Part shown: piece by piece, positions 44,187-54,699 of the stretch
How positions within the stretch are numbered: position 1 is the stretch's first letter
Layout of the letters: every line of letters begins with the position of its first letter
Program-made: the position numbers and the translations under genes
From: Desulfosarcina sp.
GTDB taxonomy: Bacteria > Desulfobacterota > Desulfobacteria > Desulfobacterales > Desulfosarcinaceae
Direction of reading: 5' to 3'
Length of the DNA: 64,000 nt
Assembly: GCA_014237405.1 (NCBI GenBank)
Contig: JABZFO010000023.1
Location: 1 to 64,000, forward strand
The notes under the pieces: model-generated
What the model was told of the DNA's origin: nothing
Databases searched by the model: none
The model's input: only the letters and a program-made list of their open reading frames with translations

Positions 44187-44579
44187 TTGAAAATATTTAA
44201 ATTTTTTACATCTTCAGTAGTAGGTACAAGTGTAGATTTTTTATTTTTTATTTTACTTTGTAAGATTATTTATCCACCTTCAGCCAATATCATCAGTGCC
44301 GGCATAGGTATGGTCACAAACTATATTCTGCAGCGCCGCTTTGTTTTTAATGCAAAACGGTCGGTAAAAGTATCCTTTATTTTATCCCTGATTTTTTCCA
44401 TTTGTGGAATATTGCTGGGATCATTGCTGATATATCTTCTGATACAGGCTGATTTTTTTAAACAGCAGCCGGTTATTGCTAAAATTATCACAACCATTAT
44501 TATTTTCTTTTACAATTACCAAACGAAAAAATTTGCCTTTGGAGATAAAAAGGAGGAACCTGTTGCGTCGCATCACTGA
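44187..44579 (+). CDS. GtrA-family membrane protein (lipid-linked sugar flippase)
   Basis: A 130-residue protein with four membrane helices. FFTSSVVGTSVDFLFFILL and NYILQRRFVFNAK are the GtrA signatures. GtrA flips undecaprenyl-linked sugar to the periplasm. A TTG start at 44187, six bases after the previous stop, gives the normal N-terminus LKIFKFFTSS; no ATG fits. Its end overlaps the next gene by 17 bases. Confidence 0.85.
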   Translation: MKIFKFFTSSVVGTSVDFLFFILLCKIIYPPSANIISAGIGMVTNYILQRRFVFNAKRSVKVSFILSLIFSICGILLGSLLIYLLIQADFFKQQPVIAKIITTIIIFFYNYQTKKFAFGDKKEEPVASHH

Positions 44580-46029
44580 TTTTATGCTTCTGCGGTTCCC
44601 ATACTTCATAGCGCTTTACTTTCTGTGTCATTTGATTTTAAGAATTGTAAGCAACAACACCCTTACGATTGATGAATCCGAACAGATGATGCTGGCCCAG
44701 CAGTTTAGCTTTGGATACAATTCGCAACCACCGCTTTATACCTGGATTCAGATTCTGTTCTTTAAAATTTTTGGGGTATCCATTTTTGCGATAGCGGTAT
44801 TAAAAAACAGCTTCCTATTTTTACTTTACTTATTTACATATTTAGGCGCAAAAGAGGTCACAAGGGACAAATCTGTCTCAGCCCTTTGTTCAATCTCAAT
44901 GGCCCTTTTATTTCAAATAGCCTGGGTTGCTCAGATTGATCAGATTCACTCTGTGGCGGTAACGACATCAGCGGCTGCAACGCTTTACATTTTCCTCCGA
45001 ATCGCAAAGGGACAAAAAACAATTGATTATTTCTTCCTCGGCATCGCGTGCGGCTGTGGATTTCTGTTTAAGTATAATTTCTTGCTGTTGATTCTCTCGA
45101 TGCTTCTGGTTTCACTGGTGACTTCAGATTTGCGGCAAAAGGTTTTTACCCCCAAAATCGTTATTTCCATTGCAACCGCTTTGCTTATTATCATCCCGCA
45201 TGGGGTTTGGTTTTTCCAGAACACTACCCTTGCCACGGTAGAAACAATCGACAGAATGCATTTTGATCAAACAGGAAATCCTTTCATAAACAGCGCATAT
45301 GGAATTCTGGATTTATTGATAGCCAACATTGCGTTTATCTCACCGTTCTGGATCATCTTCCTTGCTTTTTTCAGAAAAGATTTACAGCCCGACCAGTATT
45401 TTCAAAAAAACTGGTTGGCCCGTATCTATGTGTCTATCTTTTTAATGCTTCTGCTTATCATTGTTATGAGCGGCACTACAAATATCAAAGAGCGATGGCT
45501 TCAGCCGTATCTCTTTTTTTTCCCCTTTTGGGCTATTCTTCATGTCAAAAGTTCCGCCCTGGGCATCAAGGCAGGAAACTTTGCGCTTACCGCCGCCTTT
45601 TTTATGGTTGTTGTGATTATCATCATTCCCATACGTCTGGTCACGATTGATCTAAGTGGCAAACCGCACAGGGAGAACTTCCCCTTTGAAAAATTGTCTG
45701 TAAAAATAAAAGATAAAGGATTTGATAAGGGGCTGATTATTGCTGAAAATATGTTTATCGGGGGAAATCTTCGACTGTTTTTCGACAACGCTCAAGCCCT
45801 TGCCCCGAGCATTTCCAACCTGAATCACCAGCAGCAAAACGCCGTATTATATGTATGGAATGATAAAAAACCGGTTTTTGTTCCGCCGGAAATCAACATG
45901 ACGGATTATAATTGTCTGGAATTCAAAGAGAAAATTCCATATAAATTCTCAAAATCTCTTGTTTACAAACCCCGCTACGCCATCTGTACCCCTCTTCCAC
46001 ACAATCTCGATTTCACAGTAGCCCTCTAA
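44563..46029 (+). CDS. Membrane glycosyltransferase, GT39/ArnT-like
   Basis: A 488-residue protein with about ten membrane helices. LTIDESEQMMLAQQFSFGYNSQPPLYTW (two acidic residues in the first periplasmic loop, then QPP) is typical of ArnT/PMT-type enzymes that take sugars from undecaprenyl phosphate. TTG 44563 is chosen because GGAGG lies 7 bases before it; ATG 44584 is an alternative. With GT2 and GtrA it completes a probable three-gene sugar-modification cassette. The IS element begins 33 bases after its stop. Confidence 0.82.
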   Translation: MRRITDFMLLRFPYFIALYFLCHLILRIVSNNTLTIDESEQMMLAQQFSFGYNSQPPLYTWIQILFFKIFGVSIFAIAVLKNSFLFLLYLFTYLGAKEVTRDKSVSALCSISMALLFQIAWVAQIDQIHSVAVTTSAAATLYIFLRIAKGQKTIDYFFLGIACGCGFLFKYNFLLLILSMLLVSLVTSDLRQKVFTPKIVISIATALLIIIPHGVWFFQNTTLATVETIDRMHFDQTGNPFINSAYGILDLLIANIAFISPFWIIFLAFFRKDLQPDQYFQKNWLARIYVSIFLMLLLIIVMSGTTNIKERWLQPYLFFFPFWAILHVKSSALGIKAGNFALTAAFFMVVVIIIIPIRLVTIDLSGKPHRENFPFEKLSVKIKDKGFDKGLIIAENMFIGGNLRLFFDNAQALAPSISNLNHQQQNAVLYVWNDKKPVFVPPEINMTDYNCLEFKEKIPYKFSKSLVYKPRYAICTPLPHNLDFTVAL

Positions 46030-46061
46030 AATGTTTAATTGTAATAAGTTCTGACTGTTTT

Positions 46062-47364
46062 CAGTAATCTCCGGTTAGGTTTTTGCATGTAACTATCCGA
46101 AATAATTTTGAAAAAAAGTTATTTTTTTGCTTGACAAGTAGTGGGCAATGTGCGCGATTTTTTGTATAACTAATAATAACAGGAAGCTATACATGCAGCG
46201 CACATTGAATCCATGGGAAAGACCAAGCTCCGTATCTTTTTTCCAATTCTTGCAACCCGCTCTTGATGCCATGAATGATATGCCCGAACTTCAGTCCAGA
46301 GGAAATCGAAAGCTGAAAATGTCTTTCGAGGAGCACCTTCGGGCGTTGGTCTTTTTTCATCTTGAAGAACATACATCCGCACAGCATCTGCTGCAAACAC
46401 TCAAGGAAGATGACTTTGCCAGAGAACACATCGCCCCTGAGGATGGCATTGAAAAGAGCAGCTTTTCGGAAGCCACCAACAGTCGGGGGCTCGAACAGTT
46501 CATGCACGTGTTCACACAACTCCAAGTTCGGGCATCGAAAATATTGCCTAAGGCGCATGAAGAACTCGGTGATCTGATAGGTATTGATGGTTCTTTGATC
46601 GATGGCACCCTGTCCATGTGCTGGGCCGACTACCGTAAAGGGTCAAAAAAAGCAAAGGTTCATGTCGGCTTTGATCTGAACCGATCTATTCCCAGAAAGG
46701 TTTACCTGACTGATGGCAATGGGGCTGAAAGGCTTTTCGTTTCCCAAATCCTCTCCGAAGGTCAGACAGGAGTTCTGGATCGAGGATATCAGTGCCACGA
46801 GCTTTTTGATCAATGGCAGCATGATGGCCAGTTATTCGCCTGCCGGATAAAAGCCAGTACCCATAAAAAGGTCATCTCACAAAATCCTGTGCTTGCCGAC
46901 AGCATTGTCTTTTTCGACGCCATGGTGCTTTTGGGCACCGCCGGTGTAAATCAAAGCAAAACGCCACTGCGATTGGTGGGCTATGAAGTCGACGGTGTTA
47001 AATACTGGATTGCTACCAACCGTTATGACCTGTCAGCGGAACAGATCGCTCAGGTCTATAAGCTGCGCTGGGACATCGAGAACTTTTTTGCCTGGTGGAA
47101 AAGGCATCTGAAGGTTTATCACCTGATCGCACGCAGTCCTCATGGCCTGATGGTTCAGATCCTGTCCGGCCTGATCACGTATCTACTGTTGGCTATATAC
47201 TGTCACAGCCATTTTCAAGAGAAGGTATCTATCCGACGGGTCAGGTAGTTACGCACCCAGATTGAAAATGAACTGCGCTGCTGGCCAATGGATCCTGGCA
47301 GTCAAGAATATGGAAAAGAACAAAAAATAAATGCTTCACGCAAAAACTTAACCGGAATTTACTG
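46062..47364 (+). mobile_element. IS4-family insertion sequence (1303 bp)
   Basis: Terminal inverted repeats of 27 bases (46062-46088 and 47338-47364) both begin CAGTAA at the outer tips and match at all but a few positions. The element is flanked by a perfect 9-base target duplication, GACTGTTTT (46053-46061 and 47365-47373). One transposase gene fills it. Intact duplication suggests a fairly recent insertion between the GT39 gene and the O-antigen ligase. Confidence 0.93.
46193..47248 (+). CDS. IS4-family DDE transposase, probably truncated by an amber codon
   Basis: A 351-residue product. DDE residues are in LIGIDGSLIDG, GVLDRGYQC and the C-terminal YKLRWDIENFFAWWKRHLK, a textbook Y-(2)-R-(3)-E-(6)-K signature. 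The start is ATG 46193 with AGGAAG. At 47246 a TAG stop follows IRRVR, but the same frame continues with LRTQIENELRCW and further residues up to the right inverted repeat. That suggests a Gln codon mutated to TAG. The catalytic residues all precede it, so activity is uncertain. Confidence 0.88.
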   Translation: MQRTLNPWERPSSVSFFQFLQPALDAMNDMPELQSRGNRKLKMSFEEHLRALVFFHLEEHTSAQHLLQTLKEDDFAREHIAPEDGIEKSSFSEATNSRGLEQFMHVFTQLQVRASKILPKAHEELGDLIGIDGSLIDGTLSMCWADYRKGSKKAKVHVGFDLNRSIPRKVYLTDGNGAERLFVSQILSEGQTGVLDRGYQCHELFDQWQHDGQLFACRIKASTHKKVISQNPVLADSIVFFDAMVLLGTAGVNQSKTPLRLVGYEVDGVKYWIATNRYDLSAEQIAQVYKLRWDIENFFAWWKRHLKVYHLIARSPHGLMVQILSGLITYLLLAIYCHSHFQEKVSIRRVR

Positions 47365-47566
47365 GACTGTTTTAAGAAAAATACAGGGTACGTTCCAAGC
47401 TCCAAAATACACCTAAAAAAAATTGTTTTTGTCTTGACAATGGGGAGTACTTCAAAGTTCTACCGCTCTTTTATCTTTGTAGCGGATTTATGAATCAACT
47501 TTTTATGGATGGACACTGATATGGTAAACCTCTAATCTGGCGACGAAATCACGACGATTACCGACC
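47249..47566. other. End of the IS element and gap before the O-antigen ligase
   Basis: Contains the in-frame continuation of the transposase, the right inverted repeat, the target duplication, and about 190 bases of AT-rich sequence with a lone TTGACA at 47434. No further gene is supported. Confidence 0.6.
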
Positions 47567-48811
47567 TTAAACTACGGACTGCTTTCCGCCATACGGTATC
47601 GCGGTTAATGACAAAAAGTAGGTAAAAATCGGGAGATACTGAGACCCGAAAAAATTCCATCCAGTGAGTCCAATAACTAGGAAGATGGCGGGCCATATCG
47701 GTAGACCCGAGCGCCAGCCACTCATTCCGCTGGAGAGTGTACTACGGATGATATTGACAAAAAACCAGCAAAAACAAAGGATCCCAACAATCCCCAAACT
47801 TGATAATATCTGAAGAAAGAGGTTATGGCAATGCATGGCCTCGGCATCACGAATGACACGACCATCTGGCCACACGTACGGTGGAAACGATGCGACTGTT
47901 TTTTTATACGCATCCTTCCAGCCGGAAACTGAAACGCCGAATACCGGATTATCTTTCCACATGACCCACGAGACTTTCCAAATATTAACACGGTCATACA
48001 TGCTGTCCAGATTAATTCGGTCATCTATTCCATCCAAGTTATCGAAGTTGGTGTATTTAACCCCTACTCCCATGAAAAGGCCCAACAACAAAAACAGCAC
48101 CATTACAAGCTTACGGGGCAGTGCACGGTAAAGATAAAGGGTTCCGGCCATTAAAATACCAAAAATCGCACCAACTTGGGCAGTACGAATATGAAAAACG
48201 ACAAGCATTATACAAGCAATACCACCGATACCAAAAAACACCGCGCGTCTTTTTAGCAGAAGATCCTTTGCAAGAAGGCCCCATGCCAGAAAAAAAGGCC
48301 CCGCATAAGCGGCAAAACTGGCGATTCGCTCTCCTTCCTTGAGTTTGTTGTCGTAGCGGGCTATACTTTTGCCAATAAGATCATGCCCAATCGAATATGC
48401 CAGCAGTGCATTGAGAGCTGCCCATAAGACGCCAGCACCCAACCCGATGATCAGGGGTCGAATTACATTTCGTCTCCGGGAGATATCTATAAACGCCGCG
48501 AAAAACAGTAAATGTCGTATCAAAACTACATCATGTGCCCACCCTTTGCTGCCCGGGCCGTTCCATAAAAGACTAACCAAAATACAACCATACAAGGCTA
48601 ACCATCCCTGTAAAAGAGGATGTTTCACCAATGCTGGAATGGGATTTGATTTTGCAAGAATGGACCGGATAATCCAACACAGGCCAGTCATAGAAATCAT
48701 GGCTTCGTAGCCAGCGTTGCCCACAGCAATTCCGATCGGCACCAATGCTCCGGAAAAAACGGCTATAGTATCAAAACGATCCACCCAGGTACTGGGCCCG
48801 TTATTTGTCAT
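47567..48811 (-). CDS. O-antigen ligase / polymerase family membrane protein (WaaL-like)
   Basis: A 414-residue protein with ten to twelve membrane helices. The large periplasmic loop contains NPVFGVSVSGWKDAY and AMHCHNLFLQILSSLG, matching the Wzy_C/O-antigen ligase region (GxG..xxHNxxLQ). WaaL joins O-antigen to lipid A-core in the periplasm; Wzy polymerases look alike. ATG 48811 has TAGGAG eleven bases upstream. An earlier GTG at 48835 lacks a site. It is the first minus-strand gene after the plus-strand LPS block. Confidence 0.85.
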   Translation of the reverse strand: MTNNGPSTWVDRFDTIAVFSGALVPIGIAVGNAGYEAMISMTGLCWIIRSILAKSNPIPALVKHPLLQGWLALYGCILVSLLWNGPGSKGWAHDVVLIRHLLFFAAFIDISRRRNVIRPLIIGLGAGVLWAALNALLAYSIGHDLIGKSIARYDNKLKEGERIASFAAYAGPFFLAWGLLAKDLLLKRRAVFFGIGGIACIMLVVFHIRTAQVGAIFGILMAGTLYLYRALPRKLVMVLFLLLGLFMGVGVKYTNFDNLDGIDDRINLDSMYDRVNIWKVSWVMWKDNPVFGVSVSGWKDAYKKTVASFPPYVWPDGRVIRDAEAMHCHNLFLQILSSLGIVGILCFCWFFVNIIRSTLSSGMSGWRSGLPIWPAIFLVIGLTGWNFFGSQYLPIFTYFLSLTAIPYGGKQSVV

Positions 48812-49001
48812 CAAACTGATACTCCTAAAGTTCACGAAAAACTTTCATGCCGGTTTTAATTCCTGTCAAAACAGACAGATGCTCCATTCTAAAGAATTGT
48901 ATCAATAACAAATCTTGGCATTATACAAAGTCTGTTGCTTGAGTTTAAAAGTTAAAAGCGGTCCGATAATCCTTTTGAAGATTCATGGGGCCTGTCATTT
49001 T

Positions 49002-50075
49002 TTAAGGCGCTGTCTGGTCATAGCCGGCGTTTGCAAAAGCGGTTTTAATAATAGTTTTCAGGGCAGATTTTAATGAAGTTATGCTGAAATAGTGATCGAA
49101 AAGCTTTCGGGTTTCCCGGCCGCGTTTTTCAAGTTGGTGCGGTGCATTCAACCAGGTACGAACCATATCGGCCAGCGCCATGGGATCGCCCCCCGGAACC
49201 CAGCCGATCGTTTCGAAGCCTTCAAGGGAATCGTTGTAGGCCGGTGAAATACTAGTGATGACCGGGCGCCCCACCGCCATAGATTGAAACATCTTATTGG
49301 GAATCACAAGATCGGTCAAAACAGTGGGACCGAAAACGCCCAACATGATATGCGCCCGGGCAATGCGGTCCGGCAGGCTTTCGTAAGGTATCCAAGACTC
49401 GAAACGGATGTTCGGATAGTCGCGGGCCTCAATTTGCATCTTCTGCTTTATGTCGCCTTCTCCTAACAGCACCCAGTGGACATCAGGAGTGTTGAACTGT
49501 TTGGCGGCATTAATGATAACATCAATGCCGTGAAGTTCCAGAAAACTGCCGTAGAAAAGAAGTTCAAAGGGCGGATCCGGTTTGGGGGGCGGTTTCTCAC
49601 TGAAAAGCGGCTGTTCCGCACTGACATACAACACATGAAGATTTTCAGGCCGGACGTTCAAGCGATCCTGAAAAAAGTGTGCGTGTGCCGCAGTATCCGC
49701 TATTACAACGTCTCCTTCCGCAAACAGACGACTCTCCCATTTTCTCCGATGTTCCGCTCCTGGTGAGTCTGGCGGCCATTTTTCCCGCTCGAAAACTTCT
49801 TTTTCATAAGCGGAAATCAAGGGGTCCAGCACGAGCGGCACATGCCACTTACGCGCCCAAAAGGCCGCAGAGCTAATATCACGATGTCTGAAGCAGGGCA
49901 CAAACAGCAGATCCGCCCGTTTCGGCCGGCACATCAGCGATTCCAAAAGACCGAGCTGGCTGGAAAACGGATGAAAATAAACCACCTGCCATCCCAGATC
50001 CTCGAACAGCCGGCGAACGATCCGGTTTCGGGAGTACTCACTTTCAGTTCGTCCCCACCACAGTACCGTCGACAT
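49002..50075 (-). CDS. Family 4-type glycosyltransferase
   Basis: A 357-residue GT-B protein. The C-terminal donor domain has LLFYGSFLELHGIDVIINAA, WVLLGEGDIK, and IPNKMFQSMAVGRPVITS in the place of the ExxxxE motif. The N-terminal half (VLWWGRTESEYSRNR) resembles transferases of exopolysaccharide clusters. There are no membrane helices. It is followed by the damaged UDP-glucuronate decarboxylase gene upstream on the same strand, so UDP-xylose or a related sugar could be its donor; this is inference. Confidence 0.8.
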   Translation of the reverse strand: MSTVLWWGRTESEYSRNRIVRRLFEDLGWQVVYFHPFSSQLGLLESLMCRPKRADLLFVPCFRHRDISSAAFWARKWHVPLVLDPLISAYEKEVFEREKWPPDSPGAEHRRKWESRLFAEGDVVIADTAAHAHFFQDRLNVRPENLHVLYVSAEQPLFSEKPPPKPDPPFELLFYGSFLELHGIDVIINAAKQFNTPDVHWVLLGEGDIKQKMQIEARDYPNIRFESWIPYESLPDRIARAHIMLGVFGPTVLTDLVIPNKMFQSMAVGRPVITSISPAYNDSLEGFETIGWVPGGDPMALADMVRTWLNAPHQLEKRGRETRKLFDHYFSITSLKSALKTIIKTAFANAGYDQTAP

Positions 50076-50145
50076 CAGGGGTGCACCTCCATCTTTTATG
50101 CTGCTCCCTCTAAATTTGAATCAGTTGATGATAATTCACCCATGA

Positions 50146-51032
50146 TTATTGTGTTTTAAACGTGTTGCCGTGCATCATCTTTTCAAAATAAAGAATGGTA
50201 TCTTTGAGTCCATTTTCCAGTTCGACGACAGGTTCCCAGGCCAGCAACTCCTTGGCGATGGTAATATCGGGTTTTCGTTTTCGGGGGTCATCTTCAGGCA
50301 GTATCTTATAATCGATTTTTGAGGATGACCCCGTCAGGTCGATTATCTTTTCGGCAAGCGCAAGGATTGTGAATTCCCCCGGGTTGCCAAGGTTAACCGG
50401 TCCGGTGATATCATCCGCTGTATTCATCAATCGGATGAACCCTTCAATGAGGTCATCGACATAGGCGAATGAGCGCGTTTGTAGCCCATCACCAAAGATT
50501 GTTAACGGTTTCCCATCCAGCGCTTGCATGATAAAATTGGATACAACCCTGCCATCGTTTGGGTGCATCCTTGGGCCATATGTATTAAAGATTCGGGCTA
50601 CTTTAATTTTAAGATGGTGTTGCCTTCGATAATCAAATCAGGTTGGGGATGGATATCGGGATCGCCATAAACTTCAGAAGTCGATGCTTGAAAAATTTTT
50701 GCCCCAACTCTTTTTGCCAATCCAAGCATATTAATTGAACCATGTACATTAACCTTTGTGGTTTGCACCGGATCATTCTGATAATGGATAGGAGATGCCG
50801 GACAGGCCAAATTATAAATTTCATCAACCTCAACATAAAGCGGGAAGGTGATATCATGCCGTATCAACTCAAAATATGGATTGCCCAACAAATGACTTAT
50901 ATTTTGTTTGGTGCCGGTATAGAGGTTATCAACGCAAAGAACATCGTATCCATCGGTAAGTAAGCGTTCACAAAGATGGGACCCGAGAAACCCAGCCCCA
51001 CCCGTAACCATTGCACGTTTTTTTAAATGCAT
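50146..51032 (-). pseudogene. uxs: UDP-glucuronate decarboxylase (UDP-xylose synthase), internal deletion with frameshift
   Basis: Extended SDR enzyme that makes UDP-xylose. The first part (50598-51032) has the NAD loop [24 protein letters not shown] and STSEVYGDP. The last part (50146-50568) has [12 protein letters not shown] and [13 protein letters not shown]. In between, HPQPD joins [21 protein letters not shown] in another frame at about 50630. The missing stretch normally holds SYWG..PRACYDEGKR with the catalytic Tyr and Lys. Flanking residues are otherwise perfect. As written the gene cannot make active enzyme. Confidence 0.87.
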
Positions 51033-51060
51033 CTTTTATAGTTCTCCAGCGGTTGCAATG

Positions 51061-54000
51061 TTAATCGACGGAACGGAAACAGGCGACGGCATTTTCAAAA
51101 ATCCGGATCCCCTCCCCCATCCTGCCATTTTCGCTTACCCCGGCCCGTTTTCTCTTTTCCAGTTGCCGTGTCCAATCCGGATGATTGGTGACATGGTTGT
51201 ATGCTTCCGGGTGCGGCATGAGGCCAAAGATGCGTCCGGTGGGGTCGCAGATGCCGGCAATATCAGCAATGGAACCGTTGGGGTTGTGAGGAAACGCACC
51301 GCCTGCCGATTTACCGTCCGGCGTTGCATATTGCAGGACGACCTGGTGGTTATCCGTCAGTGCTTTCAGCGTTTCGCTTTCCGAATAGAACTTTCCCTCA
51401 CCATGCCTGACCGGAAGATCAAGGGTTTTTATGCCTCGGGTGAATACGCATGGAGAATCGGGATTGATCTTCACGCGCACCCATTGATCACGAAAATTGC
51501 CGCAGTCGTTATAGGTCAGGGCCACGGTGCGTTTGGTATAGTCCCTGTCGATCCCCGGCAGCAGACCAAGGTTGACCAGGGTCTGGAACCCGTTGCAGAT
51601 ACCGATGATCAGCTTTTCCGAAGCCACGAAATCGAGCAGTTTGTCGCCGATGTTCGTTTTCAGGCGCAGGGCCTGAATCACCCCGGCCCCATGATCGTCC
51701 CCCCAACTGAAGCCGCCGCCAAAAGCCAGGATCTGGAAATCGTCGAGGGACACGTCGCCGGCGATCAGGGCGTTGATGTGTGCCCGTTTAGGCCCCTTCC
51801 AGGCCGACTTCATCTCTTCAACAGTCAATGCCACGAGGCATTTACCATCAATGCCGGTAATTTTCAATTGCGGCGTCTCGGCCACATGTCCCACACAGGC
51901 TGCCGGCTGCCCGGCAATCAGCGCTTCGAAGGCATCCTGGTTGTCAGGCGCCACCGTGACAATAAACCGGCCGGCACTTTCCGAAAAGAGCAGGGTGTCG
52001 TCTCGATGGATGCCTTCCGACGGCATCTTGGCCAGGTCCACCGTCAGACCCAATTCACCACCCATGGCAACAAGGCCCAGATGAACGGCCAGCCCGCCTC
52101 GATAAATGCCATGGCAGGAGGCCATAAGCCCCTTTTTCACCGCTTCTGCCATGGCGCGATAGCAGGCTGCAAAGCCATCGGGATCGACGGTGGGAACATT
52201 TAATCCCACATGCCCCAAGTGCTCATAGTACTCTGACCCACCCAGCTCGTTTTTCGTGATCCCGACTACCCAGACCCGATCACCGGGAACTTTACAATCC
52301 ATGGTGAGGCATTGGCGGACATCCTCAATCACACCGGTAACTGAGAATTGAAGCGTCTCCAGCGCAGAGACCTTGTGGGTTTCACCATAGCGGCCCGGCA
52401 GATGTCCATCCACGTACATGGAATCCTTGCCGGAGAGCAACGGAATGCCATAGGCCATGCACATCGCTTTGAGCGCTTTGCACGAACGCACCAGTTGGGC
52501 GGCCTTGTGCCTGCCGTCGGGGTTTTTCACCGGGTGGTACTGGATGTTGGGCCAGCAGAAGTTGTCCACCCCGCCAAGATGGTTCGGATCCCCGCCCACG
52601 GCGATGGCCCGGCGCACGGCCTCGTCAATGGTACAGGCGGTCATGTGATAGGCGTCGATGGTCGAATACATGGGGACCAGCGCCTGTGAGAAAACCAATC
52701 CCTGTTCCGATGTCAGCACCGGACGAATAACGGCTGCATCGGTGGGCACATCCCGCCCGGCGCCGATCAGGGGTTTAATCACGCTGGTACCCTGCACCTC
52801 GTGGTCGTACTGGCGGCACACCCACGCTTTGGAGCAGATATTCGGTCGTCCCAGCATATCCAGAATCAAGGCCGCGCAATTCTCCGGAACGCCCAGCACA
52901 GGCTCGGTCAGGCCACGCAACGCCGGCGCTTGCCAGACTGCCTCGAACTCCCACTTGGGAAAGGCGGATGTCAGCAGATCCAGATCGATATAGGCGCAGG
53001 TGGCGCCATTATAAGTGATATGCAGTTTGCCGGTATCGGTGTAGGTGCCGATCACGGTGCTCTCGACGGCATGCTGCCGGGACAGCGCCATGAAGCGCTC
53101 CAGATGCGTGGGATCGATGGCCACGGTCATGCGCTCCTGGGATTCGGAGATCCAGATCTCCCACTGGTCCAGACCGTCATATTTCAAGGGTACCTTCTCC
53201 AACTGGACGTCGCATCCATTGGAAAAAAGTGCGCTCTCGCCAATGGAGGAGGAGAGCCCGCCGCCGCCGTTGTCGGTGATAAAGCGGATCAGCCCTTCGT
53301 CACGGACTTCCAGCAGAAAATCGTGCATCTTCTTCTGGGTGTACGGGTCGCCGATCTGAACGTGGCCGGCAGGCGTGTGTTTGGAATGGTCTTCTGATCC
53401 GACGGTTCTCCGTTGATTTCTGCCGGCATGATACCCAGGGCCGTAACGAACACCAGGCATTTTCCCAGGTATCCCGGGTGAAACATGACCTGTCCGAAGG
53501 GCGTGGGAATGCCGCTCTTGTTGCCGCCGTCGCGCACCCCTTCGATGACGCCGTCCAGCAGCCGTTTGGGATGCAACCGAGGCTTGAGAACCCCGTCGTA
53601 GTCACGCGGTCCGACGCAGTAGCCGTAGCTGCCCATGATCAGTTTGGCGCCCTTGCCGGTGCCCATGGGATCCCGATAAATACCGACGATGCCGGTGATG
53701 GCGCCGCCGTAAGCTTCCATATTGGAGGGCGAGTTGTGGGTCTCCCCGGTAATCACGTAGTGGTGACGTGCGTCAAAACGCCCCACCCCCGCATTGTCCC
53801 ACAGCACGGAGATCACCCATGGCTTTTTCGCTTTCAGATCCAGCGTGGGGCCTTCGATATAGGTTTTGAACAGGCTGTTAATCGTCTCCTCTTGTCCGGA
53901 CCCCAGATCCCGGTAGTGAAACCGCCCGCCAAAGGTATTATGGTTGCAGTGATCGCTGCGAGCCTGGGAGATGTATTCCAGCTCCACATCTGTGGGGTCT

Positions 54001-54683
54001 GACAGCGATACCTGCCGGCGCTGGCGCTGGACATCCGGATTTAAAAAGTAGGACCGGATGGTGGGGATGTCCTTGGGGTTGAGGGATAGGCTACGCTCAT
54101 CGCTGAGCCGGGCCAGCGTCTCATCACTGTCAATGGAGAGCGTGGCCACCTCGGGTTGGTGGTCAAGCATCACCTTGGGAACGATAAACCCGATGCCGGC
54201 GGCCGGATCCCACTGGCTTTTGTCAAACACCGCCCACTGCTGGATAATATCGTTGGCCAGCAGCTCACCGGCGATCTTCTCGGCATCCTGGCGGGTGACG
54301 CCGTTTCCCTTCAGGCAGTACCGTTTTGACGTATAGACGGCTTCGCCGGGTTTCAGTTGCAGACGCAGCAGGTCTTCCACTGCCTCAACGGCGGTGGCGC
54401 CGGGATTGTCCCGAACACCGGGACGGAACCCCACCCAGATGATCCAGTCAAAATCCACCTCCAGGGGCTGCAGGGACGACACCTGGGTCACCGGGTTGGT
54501 GAATATCTCGGTACGGACCCGTTCAACCTGACCGGGTGTCAAATCCGCATCGATGGTGACAATATGAATGGTGCGCACCTGATGCAGATCGATGTCAAAA
54601 TAGTTCTTGGCTTTGAGACGAAGGGACTGCCCCTCTGCATCCAGAAGCTGCTCTTTTAATGTGATTTCGATTCGTTGCGGCAT
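51061..54683 (-). pseudogene. purL: Phosphoribosylformylglycinamidine synthase, internal deletion with frameshift
   Basis: Large glutamine-dependent enzyme of purine synthesis. The N-terminal part (from ATG 54683) has a PurS-like region, SDHCNHNTFGGRF, and ITGETHNSPSNMEAYGGAITG. The C-terminal part has QIGDPYTQKKMHDFLLE, the second synthase domain, and the glutaminase domain with nucleophile Cys in GICNGFQ and PHPEAY. At about 53381 SDQKTIP joins KHTPAGHVQIGDP in another frame. The family normally has about 25-30 residues here, including GGRIGKDGIHGATFSS. The rest reads without further breaks. Confidence 0.88.
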
Positions 54684-54699
54684 GGTTTACCCATTCAGA

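Noticed and set aside
46131-46170. Transposase promoter from TTGACA and TATAAC
   Set aside because: The two boxes are 28 bases apart, too far for a standard promoter, and no other -10 fits well.
51058-52203. Plus-strand 381-residue ORF opposite purL
   Set aside because: It is the complement of the highly conserved glutaminase and synthase domains of purL and shows no protein features of its own.
50146-54683. Programmed frameshifting, translational bypassing or inteins as the cause of the split uxs and purL genes
   Set aside because: These mechanisms would leave extra sequence or a slippery site; here conserved residues are missing at the break and no slippery heptamer or intein motif is present.
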